Shown here in pieces: positions 1 through 6,753 of a stretch of DNA of 64,000 nucleotides. The DNA lies in the NCBI GenBank assembly GCA_018062085.1, contig JAGOSY010000012.1:62001-126000 (forward strand), in the 5' to 3' direction. Origin of the DNA: a bacterium (lineage in GTDB: Bacteria; Cyanobacteriota; Vampirovibrionia; Obscuribacterales; Obscuribacteraceae). Position 1 is the stretch's first letter. Each line of letters begins with the position of its first letter. A model generated the notes under the pieces. The model did no database searches. It was not told where the DNA came from and was given only the letters and a program-made list of their open reading frames with translations. The position numbers and the translations under genes were made by a program.

Positions 1-1
1 G

Positions 2-1189
2 CAAGATCTCAACGTCACTCTCTTGTCTGTTGAACACGGTCAAATAATTGACGCCAAGGCTGCAGTTGCCACAACTCAAGTTCTCACTAGAACTGATGCT
101 CGTGTTCAACTCTCCAAGTCAGACGAAAGAAGAATCTTGTTGGTGACCGAAGAGCAGCAAGTGCACCAGAAAATCAAAGGCACTTGTAACTTGAAAGAAG
201 GCGATTTAATTCGCTTCGGTGACCCACTATCTAAGGCTTCTAGTGCTTCTATCTCGGGACAAATCGTCTCGGTTGATGGTGCTGAAGTGGTGCTGAGAAA
301 AGGTCGTCCGTATCTAATTTCAGTCAACACCCAGCTACAGTGCGAAGACGGTAACTTAGTTCAACGGGGCGACTTGCTCGCTACTCTGATCTTCGAACGT
401 CAGAAAACTGGAGACATCGTTCAGGGTCTTCCTCGTGTAGAAGAAGTTCTGGAAGCAAGAAAGCCGAAAGAAGCTGCCATACTCGCCGAGCGTGAAGGTA
501 AGGCTAGACTGGCTACTGAAGACGATACAACCAGACTCTACATTGTCTTTGGCGATGGTACCGAAGAAGAAATTCCAATTCCTCAAGGTCTCAACATCAT
601 CCTTGAAGACGGAGACCCCGTCACTCTCGGTATGCCTTTGACAGACGGTCCTCCTAACCCACACGACATCGTGCGCTTAAGAGGCATCGAAGCGGCTCAG
701 AAATATCTGGTCGACGAAGTGCAGTCTGTATACCGTTCACAGGGTGTAGAAATCGCCGATAAGCACATCGAAGTTATCGTCAGACAGATGACCCGCAAGG
801 TTCGTGTTGATGATCCAAAAGACACCATCATGTTGCCAGGCGAGTTGATGGAGCGTTATCACATTGACCAGGAGAACGAGAAATCGGCTCAACAAGGTCT
901 AGAAGGCGCTACATACACTGATGTATTGCTCGGTATCACCAAGGCTTCACTCAACACTGAGTCATTCATCTCTGCTGCATCATTCCAGGAAACCACAAGA
1001 ATTCTGACTGAAGCTGCCGTAGAAGGTAAGAAAGACTGGTTGCGTGGTCTGAAAGAGAACGTCATCATCGGCCGACTCATCCCAGCAGGTACTGGCTTCC
1101 AAGGCCATGCAATGCCGGTTGAGGAAGAAGAAGAAGAAGAAGATATCTATCCACCAATCGGTGAAGGTAGCTTCAACGTTCCTGCTTAG
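2..1189 (+). CDS. rpoC: RNA polymerase beta' subunit, C-terminal part (5'-truncated by window edge)
   Basis: The reading frame is open from base 2, so the gene begins upstream of the window; the TTG at 23 is an internal codon, not a start. The visible ~395 residues are the C-terminal part of the beta' subunit. The family's DIVQGLPRVEEVLEARKP motif sits at about base 413, and the conserved FISAASFQETTRILTEAA block (about base 963) is followed by KENVIIGRLIPAGTGF. In cyanobacteria and relatives beta' is split into RpoC1 and RpoC2, and this part would belong to RpoC2; whether it is split here cannot be seen. The protein ends in an acidic Glu-rich tail. A bidirectional terminator lies about 85 bases downstream. 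Confidence 0.96.
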   Translation, partial: QDLNVTLLSVEHGQIIDAKAAVATTQVLTRTDARVQLSKSDERRILLVTEEQQVHQKIKGTCNLKEGDLIRFGDPLSKASSASISGQIVSVDGAEVVLRKGRPYLISVNTQLQCEDGNLVQRGDLLATLIFERQKTGDIVQGLPRVEEVLEARKPKEAAILAEREGKARLATEDDTTRLYIVFGDGTEEEIPIPQGLNIILEDGDPVTLGMPLTDGPPNPHDIVRLRGIEAAQKYLVDEVQSVYRSQGVEIADKHIEVIVRQMTRKVRVDDPKDTIMLPGELMERYHIDQENEKSAQQGLEGATYTDVLLGITKASLNTESFISAASFQETTRILTEAAVEGKKDWLRGLKENVIIGRLIPAGTGFQGHAMPVEEEEEEEDIYPPIGEGSFNVPA

Positions 1190-1274
1190 TTAGGACCTGC
1201 TTAAATAGAGCCACCATAAACATCTGGCACCTAGCCTACCTAAGGCAAATTGCGTGTATATACACCTAATTTAC

Positions 1275-1306
1275 AAAAAAGGCCTCCATTGTGGAGGCCT
1301 TTTTTT
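1275..1306. terminator. Bidirectional intrinsic terminator
   Basis: A perfect 8-bp GGCCTCCA/TGGAGGCC stem (1281-1288 with 1292-1299) and 3-base loop is preceded by six A and followed by seven T. It can end rpoC on the plus strand and the convergent gene at 1319-1792 on the minus strand. Confidence 0.9.
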
Positions 1307-1318
1307 AGTGCCTTCAGC

Positions 1319-1792
1319 TTAGTGCTTATGTTTACGCTGATGACTATGATTATGCGAAGCGGTGCGATAGTCAGGGTGCAAAATCTGGTTAGCGTTGAAG
1401 CGCTTGCGAATGCGACTGGCCAGAAAATAGGTCCCGACTTTCCTTGAAGGGTTGCAGCGTTGGTCTAAGAGCAGGTGGGTCAAGATTGAAACGGTAATGC
1501 CTACGCGATAAGGTTGGCGGCTTTTGCCCTTGAATAGAAGGAAGAAAAGGGCCAATAGCTCGTAAGAGTGGAGAGGCAGGTAGAGCTTGCCGCTGTAGTT
1601 CTCGTGGGATGCTTCTTTGAACATCACCCAGTTAAATTTCCAGCCGTGAGCCCGAACATAGTCAAAAATGTGGTCTAAGTCGATTAGAAAACCTACCAGA
1701 AAGCTGGCCAATGCAGCCTTGCGAGACCTGTAAACATAGTAACTGGCGCAGCTTACGCCTGCTGAAGTGATGATGTGTCCAACGGTTCGCAT
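1319..1792 (-). CDS. Small membrane protein, YdjM/DUF457-like (putative metal-dependent hydrolase fold)
   Basis: The product is 157 residues with several hydrophobic segments. Its His/Asp pattern resembles the DUF457/YdjM membrane family: GHII near residue 6, DLDHIFD near 38, an HSYE motif near 76 and THLLLDQ near 106. In that family the conserved His and Asp residues sit at membrane borders and are thought to bind metal, but no reaction is established. The C-terminus is rich in His and basic residues (HNHSHQRKHKH). It is a single gene convergent with rpoC, sharing its terminator, and upstream of a divergent TPR gene. Family assignment is tentative; the membrane location is reasonably clear. 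Confidence 0.6.
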   Translation of the reverse strand: MRTVGHIITSAGVSCASYYVYRSRKAALASFLVGFLIDLDHIFDYVRAHGWKFNWVMFKEASHENYSGKLYLPLHSYELLALFFLLFKGKSRQPYRVGITVSILTHLLLDQRCNPSRKVGTYFLASRIRKRFNANQILHPDYRTASHNHSHQRKHKH

Positions 1793-1958
1793 ACTTTCAA
1801 GATTCCCTAATTTGCCCTGATCCTTGATAAAATCGTCACTTGTAGCGGTTTTTACCCTCGGTATCTGAGACCATCAATTAGATATACCCGGTGGCCAATT
1901 TTTTACGCAATTTTCATATTTGTCCATATCTAGGTTTTATTTCGGAGTTTTAGAACAA

Positions 1959-3242
1959 ATGCAATTTGTGCAGGGGCCTATGGGCCGTAAAGGGAAGCTT
2001 TTCACCGCCTTGTCTCGCTCGGCCTTAAGCTCGCTGATATTGGCTGTCTCTAGCCTAACTGCAGGCTCTGTCGCTATCAGCTTTGCTCCGATGGCGTCGG
2101 CTCAAGCGCCTCAGGGTGGCGGTGCCGGCACTGCTCAGCAAGCTGTCGGCATGTACAATCTCGGTCTGGCCGCTTACAAGCAAGGCAGTCTAGAGTCGGC
2201 CATTATCTTTTTCCGCCGGGCTACCGATATGGACCCCAATCTGGCTGATGCTCAATATAACCTGGGGGTTCTCTACCAAAGTCAGCGCCGCCTCAAAGAA
2301 GCTATCCCGCGCTTTCAGGAAGTTCTAAGAGTGAAGTCAGCTGACCCAGACGCTCACTTCCAGCTTGGTATTGCCTTGATGGACATGGGACGTGCGGCAG
2401 AAGCTAAAAACCATCTCCAGGCCATTGCGCCGAGTTCTCCCCATTTTGCTGACGCGCAAAAACGCATTCAGACTTGTGAAGCCCAGCTCGCTGGGGCTAC
2501 CGTGGCTTCCCCTAGCTATAACCCCAATGCTAGTGCTGCTCAACCGGCTGCCAATGTCTTTAACAGCAGCACTAACCAGGCCATGAATTTAAATCCAGTG
2601 GGCTCGGAGACACCGGCACCTCGCGACTACAGCACTATTTCCAACAATTCTTATTCAGGTTCTTCTGCAGCTTCAGGCAATACCCTGAGTCATGTTGTCC
2701 AGCCTCAGCAGCCATCACAGCAGGTTCAACAAGTACAGCAAGTACAACAGAATCAGCAGCCTCAGCAAGTGCAGCAAGTTAGACCGGTGGTCATCGCCAG
2801 TGCACCCGTTGCCGCCTCAAGGGCCGGTGCTCCCACAGCTGTACTAGCTAACTCTTCGGCTCGGGTTATTGCTACCGGTTTCTCTGCTCCAAGCGGATTG
2901 ACCTTCGATCGCCTCGGCAATCTCTATGTGGCCAACTTTACGAGCAATACAGTGGACCGCATTTCGGCCGATGGTACGCGTATGCAATTTAGCTCAGGCT
3001 CTAACTTGAAGGGACCGATTGGGCTTGCTGCGGACGATAGCGGCAATATTTATGTGGCTAACTATGATGGCGGCACGGTGGCTAGAATTAGCCCCGCTGG
3101 CGTTTCAACTATCATCGGTACAGGCTTCAAACAGCCTTATTACCTCACTTTAGACAAGGAAGGCAATCTATTTGTTAGTCAGCAAATTGATAACTCTGTG
3201 GTGCGCCTGACACTGCCTCGTCCAGTGGCCCGTACTCAATAA
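1959..3242 (+). CDS. Secreted TPR and NHL-repeat protein
   Basis: The start chosen is ATG 1959, preceded by GGAG at 1944-1947; the frame also has an upstream TTG at 1920. The N-terminus is basic and then hydrophobic and ends in an Ala-X-Ala signal peptidase site (ASAQA, about residues 44-48). Three TPR units follow (about 60-170; e.g. AVGMYNLGLAAYKQGSLESA), then a low-complexity Gln/Ser linker (about 180-290, with QVQQ runs). The C-terminus has NHL/SMP-30-like beta-propeller repeats, recognisable as repeated 'PSGLTFDRLGNLYVANF' and 'PIGLAADDSGNIYVANY' units. Such proteins are protein-interaction scaffolds. A specific role cannot be assigned. It lies just upstream of plsC. Confidence 0.75.
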   Translation: MQFVQGPMGRKGKLFTALSRSALSSLILAVSSLTAGSVAISFAPMASAQAPQGGGAGTAQQAVGMYNLGLAAYKQGSLESAIIFFRRATDMDPNLADAQYNLGVLYQSQRRLKEAIPRFQEVLRVKSADPDAHFQLGIALMDMGRAAEAKNHLQAIAPSSPHFADAQKRIQTCEAQLAGATVASPSYNPNASAAQPAANVFNSSTNQAMNLNPVGSETPAPRDYSTISNNSYSGSSAASGNTLSHVVQPQQPSQQVQQVQQVQQNQQPQQVQQVRPVVIASAPVAASRAGAPTAVLANSSARVIATGFSAPSGLTFDRLGNLYVANFTSNTVDRISADGTRMQFSSGSNLKGPIGLAADDSGNIYVANYDGGTVARISPAGVSTIIGTGFKQPYYLTLDKEGNLFVSQQIDNSVVRLTLPRPVARTQ

Positions 3243-3286
3243 TAGTTAGCTGACAATAGTAGTTAGCTGGCAATAGGAATTAGTTG

Positions 3287-4048
3287 ATGTCCGACGTTAA
3301 AGCTGAAGCAGATAAGTCTGCCGAACAGCAATCTAGTAAAGAAAAATCTTCTGGCGAGAAATCGGCGGTAGAAAAATCGACTATCGAGAAATCTAGTAGC
3401 GCTAAGATCGTTGCAGCGCCACTTGATGCTGCTCGATTTGATGCTAAGCGTGTTGCTGTTCAGATGATGGTCGGCAACCAGTTTGTGCAGCCTTACCATT
3501 TCGTCATGACACGTTTGAAGGTTTACGGTCGAGAGAACATTCCTAAGGAAGGCTCTTTGATTGTTGTTGGCAATCACATCTCACATTTTGATCCACCCTT
3601 GTTTGCCTTCGTTACGCATAGACCGATGATCTATATGGCTAAGAGCGAGCTTTGGGACAATAAATATATGGGACGCTTGCTCGATTGGCTTGGGGCCTTG
3701 CCCATTAAGAGAGGTAAGCCGCAGCTCTCTACTGTCAAATTCATTCGCCAAATCATGAAGACCGGCTGGTCTCTTGGTATGTTCATTGAAGGTACGCGCT
3801 GCAAGACGCCTAATTCAATTGGTAAGCCCCACGTTGGTGCTGCCTATTTTGCCAAAGTAACTAATAGTAAGATTTTGCCAATTGGTTTTATCGGTACAGA
3901 TAAGCGCTTTGGACCAGCTAGAGTGAATATCGGCAAAGTAATCGAACCAGGCGATGATCTGGAAGCGAAGACTTGGGAGATTATGGATGCCCTTGCCGAG
4001 TTGACCGGCTTCCAGATTCTTGAGCGTAAAATGGCAGATAAAGAGTAA
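3287..4048 (+). CDS. plsC: 1-acylglycerol-3-phosphate O-acyltransferase (PlsC family)
   Basis: This predicted membrane-associated enzyme transfers an acyl chain to lysophosphatidic acid, giving phosphatidic acid for phospholipid synthesis. It carries the acyltransferase H(X4)D box as NHISHFD (about residues 96-102) and the substrate-binding box as IEGTR (about 167-171, normally PEGTR). ATG 3287 is chosen over TTG 3284 because AGGAA lies at 3275-3279. The first ~50 residues are a Lys/Ser/Glu-rich, probably disordered extension absent from typical PlsC (~240 residues). It follows the TPR/NHL gene by 44 bases and may be co-transcribed. The exact acyl acceptor is not deducible. Confidence 0.88.
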   Translation: MSDVKAEADKSAEQQSSKEKSSGEKSAVEKSTIEKSSSAKIVAAPLDAARFDAKRVAVQMMVGNQFVQPYHFVMTRLKVYGRENIPKEGSLIVVGNHISHFDPPLFAFVTHRPMIYMAKSELWDNKYMGRLLDWLGALPIKRGKPQLSTVKFIRQIMKTGWSLGMFIEGTRCKTPNSIGKPHVGAAYFAKVTNSKILPIGFIGTDKRFGPARVNIGKVIEPGDDLEAKTWEIMDALAELTGFQILERKMADKE

Positions 4049-4110
4049 CAATTAGGAATCAGATTGAAAGCCGCAAGTATCGCTAAAATTTATTTGTCAG
4101 AAATTAGTTG

Positions 4111-4599
4111 CTAGAAATTCTTTGCTAATACAGTTTCATAAGTCTGGTAGCCCTGCCCTTCATAGCATTTTACAGCGGCTAGATTGCCGCGCTTGGCGCA
4201 GAGGCGAATGCGCTGGCAGCCAAGCTTTTTCATGGCCTCTTCAATAGCCTGCAAGAGTAGGCCCGCTACGCCATGACCGCGCCACTTTGAGCTGACACAA
4301 ATATCTGAAATATAGGCACACTGACGCACCGAATCTAGTACTAATTTGTCGTCGTCTTCTACCCAGGCGCAAACAAAGCCTATTGGTGTAGCCTCTGCTT
4401 CAGCAACGAGAATGACACCCTGTTTCAAATTTATAGAATCAACTAAAGATTGAGCATACCATTCTTTGATTTCAGCACCGCTTTTAAGACCAGGCACAAG
4501 GCCGCTCTCTGTGTCTTGAATAATTTCGACAAAGCTTTGAATTGCCTGAAAATGTTCAGGACGATAATCTTCAATTGTTATTTGGCCAGAGCTGCTCAT
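4111..4599 (-). CDS. GNAT-family N-acetyltransferase
   Basis: The product is 162 residues with the GNAT fold. A beta4 strand (YISDICVSSKWRGHGVAGLLL, residues about 95-115) carries the acetyl-CoA pyrophosphate loop as RGHGVAG (Q/RxxGxG/A). It is followed by the typical 'RIRLCAKRGNLAAVKCYEGQGYQTYE' C-terminal section, in which an Asn helps orient the substrate and Tyr near 'CYEGQGY' is the usual general acid. The substrate is unknown. The gene sits 9 bases after the DUF2625 gene on the same strand, so the two are probably one transcript. Confidence 0.88.
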   Translation of the reverse strand: MSSSGQITIEDYRPEHFQAIQSFVEIIQDTESGLVPGLKSGAEIKEWYAQSLVDSINLKQGVILVAEAEATPIGFVCAWVEDDDKLVLDSVRQCAYISDICVSSKWRGHGVAGLLLQAIEEAMKKLGCQRIRLCAKRGNLAAVKCYEGQGYQTYETVLAKNF

Positions 4600-4608
4600 T
4601 CTAAATAG

Positions 4609-5370
4609 CTACTCGCTTATTTGAATTTTGATTTGCTGACCGGGCTTGAGGCGCTGTTTTTCAATTTGATTGGGCCAGTAAATCACTAGCAACTCATAGA
4701 GTTCAGCAACCGTGACCGGCTTGCGCTCGCGCTTGGTGTCGGCTGTTTCAGTAAAGTAGAAGGGGAAGGCAGAATAAGCTTGATCGCCGTTTAGAGCGGC
4801 AACATCGGTCTGCCAGCCTGTCCAGCGGAAGGCTTTGTAATAGGTTTCGAGGTCGCCGTGCAAGCAGAACTCTAAAAAGCCGCTGTAGGGAATGTCGAGG
4901 TCTTCCCACTCTAAAGTATCTGGGGCAAAGTAGCATACATTTCCAGTTTGTCCAGTTTGTCCTAGCAGGCCTCCGCCATTGAGAGCAAAGAAGCCGCCGA
5001 TGACATCATCACCAATCAAGAGAAAATCATTTTCGCCCGGGCCGCTGCCAGTGGCTGTCACGTTCCAGCCTGGAAGGGTGCGAGGAAGTTTGCTGCTGCC
5101 TGACCCGAGGATGCGTATCCAGCCGTGGTCAACTAAAATGCCGCCGGTCTCGTAAATAATGGAACCCATAGAAGACCGAGTCGTAACTTGGGTGGCCACT
5201 AAAGCCTCAGCGTTCTGTGGTGCTGTAGCCGGTAAAACTTCTACCAGATTTTTCGCTTCGCTCAGCCAACCTTTGACCATGGGCCAGGCTGGGTCGTTGC
5301 TGACTAATTCAGTGAGAGGGCGCTTATCCACCGACTTTTCTCCACAATTCAACTTAGTGGCCACAATCAT
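4609..5370 (-). CDS. DUF2625 family protein
   Basis: The 253-residue product matches what I know of the DUF2625 family. It has an N-terminal 'PLTELVSNDPAWPMVKGWL' helix and the signature 'TTRSSMGSIIYETGGILVDHGWIRILGSG' (split here for length; about residues 68-95). A Gly-rich segment near residue 130 (FFALNGGGLLGQ) precedes 'VCYFAPDTLEWEDL'. Members are cytosolic proteins of about 215-250 residues, sometimes described as SUKH/SMI1-like, with no proven activity. It precedes the GNAT gene in the same orientation. The upstream side faces the divergent candidate selenoprotein gene. Confidence 0.75.
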   Translation of the reverse strand: MIVATKLNCGEKSVDKRPLTELVSNDPAWPMVKGWLSEAKNLVEVLPATAPQNAEALVATQVTTRSSMGSIIYETGGILVDHGWIRILGSGSSKLPRTLPGWNVTATGSGPGENDFLLIGDDVIGGFFALNGGGLLGQTGQTGNVCYFAPDTLEWEDLDIPYSGFLEFCLHGDLETYYKAFRWTGWQTDVAALNGDQAYSAFPFYFTETADTKRERKPVTVAELYELLVIYWPNQIEKQRLKPGQQIKIQISE

Positions 5371-5534
5371 AACAAGAGGAGCTAATAAATTGGGCCTTAG
5401 TGACGGTTCAAGACGGCCTTCATGGTCTGCTCGTACTTCTTTCGATGCTGGAAATTAATCTAGCCTGGTTGTGCAAATTGCACCTATGGGTAGATGATGG
5501 TCATATGTTCTCTATTGCTCGGGTGAAAACGCTT

Positions 5535-6581
5535 ATGCGACTACTCAATTTCAAGGCCCTTTGTGCCCTGGCGCTGACTCTCTCAAGTGGCTTCTATGGC
5601 ACGGTCAATGCTGCTCCAGGGGTGATCGACGGTCGAGAGGCAAGAGCCAATGTCGACAACCTGACAAAGCAAGTTTATTGGTTTAGCAATCTGCGCGACG
5701 CTGAAGATTCGGCCAGACAGAAAGGCAAGCCATTGCTCTGGGTGCATATTCTGGGCAAAATAGACGGCGCCACCTGAAGTGCTGGCAATAGCCTGAGGGC
5801 CGTGTCGCTCTCTAATGAATCAGTTCTCTCTTATCTCAAAAACAACTATGTCTGTGGTACTTACGATATCACCGGCCAGCCTTATGCGGGCATGTCAGGC
5901 CGACACGAAATCAACGGTAATGCCGTGCGTACTACTAACGGGGCTGGGCCTCACAATATTCAAATGTTTGTATTAGCCTCTGACGGCACTGTTTTGCATT
6001 GCCTGCCTGGCTATTGGGATTCACAAGACTTGATTGAAGAGCTTGGCTTTGCTCAGCAGCTCAATCAGGTTTGGCTCTCATCAGGCTCCCTTGAACAGAA
6101 GCGCCAGAAATTTTCGCGCATGCAGTTAGCCCATATCGCTAAACATCCGCCGGCTATGGTTGCTAGAAGTCAGATGCAGGGCTTTGATCAGCAGTATGAG
6201 GCCCGTACTCGTCTCAACACATCTGACACTATATTGAATACTGCTCTGGCCGCGCAAACATTGCAAATGGGTGGCAAAGCTCCTGCCGGTGCTTTCAAAA
6301 CGACCGATGTAATCATGCATGAGCGCATGGCTCAGAGGCCTTTTTTGCCCTATTCGCAATTTGATGTGATGGCCTATTCTGACTATGGCAAGAAGAAATA
6401 TGATAAACACGAAGATTATCGCAATTCTCGCGGCCAAGTAGATTCTAGTGCTCGATTCGCTCCAGAACTGGGCACCAAAGAAGATACAAGAAAAAGTGCC
6501 TATAGCCCGGATGGTCGCATCAAGAATGTATCGGGCTATCTCAATCGCCATGGCATTAAGAGCTTTGGCCCTGCAAGATGA
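5535..6581 (+). CDS. Exported thioredoxin-like protein with in-frame TGA (candidate selenoprotein)
   Basis: ATG 5535 opens a signal peptide (hydrophobic residues 8-25, ending VNAA); ATG 5505 is an alternative start. The frame meets one TGA at 5775-5777 (codon 81) and then continues without a stop to 6581, 348 residues if read through. Residues 57-80 look like the start of a thioredoxin-like domain ([17 protein letters not shown]), where the redox Cys would follow shortly. The TGA lies in GKIDGAT-[TGA]-SAGNSLR. After it come a helix/strand pattern and '[21 protein letters not shown]', typical of the second half of such folds. Selenocysteine is my preferred reading; a nonsense mutation is the alternative. 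Other genes here end in TGA, so TGA is not generally recoded. The GTG at 5802 gives a 259-residue frame but would leave out the first half of the domain. The C-terminal third is not recognised. Confidence 0.7.
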
Positions 6582-6620
6582 ATGCGAAGAAAAGCCTGCA
6601 AAAGGTGACTCTTTTTCTAG

Positions 6621-6668
6621 ATTCCGAAACTGTCAGACTTTTTGAAGAAAAAATGACAGTTTCGGAAT
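6621..6668. repeat. 15-bp perfect inverted repeat between convergent genes
   Basis: ATTCCGAAACTGTCA (6621-6635) pairs perfectly with TGACAGTTTCGGAAT (6654-6668) across an 18-base A/T-rich spacer. It lies 40 bases after the candidate selenoprotein gene and 86 before the end of the convergent ATPase gene. No T-tract follows the right arm, so a classical terminator is not certain. Similar half-motifs recur at 54,740-54,840. Confidence 0.85.
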
Positions 6669-6753
6669 TCGAAGCCGTTGCTAGCTTCTTCTCTTTTACT
6701 GAAAATATGAGACGAAGCTAGACTTTCGTAAGCTGCTGATGCTGTTTGATAGT

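Noticed and set aside
5775..5777. Reassignment of TGA to Trp or Gly in the whole genome
   Set aside because: Several genes here end with TGA (for example 39,635, 40,367, 48,183) where reading through would run into the next gene, so TGA is a normal stop.
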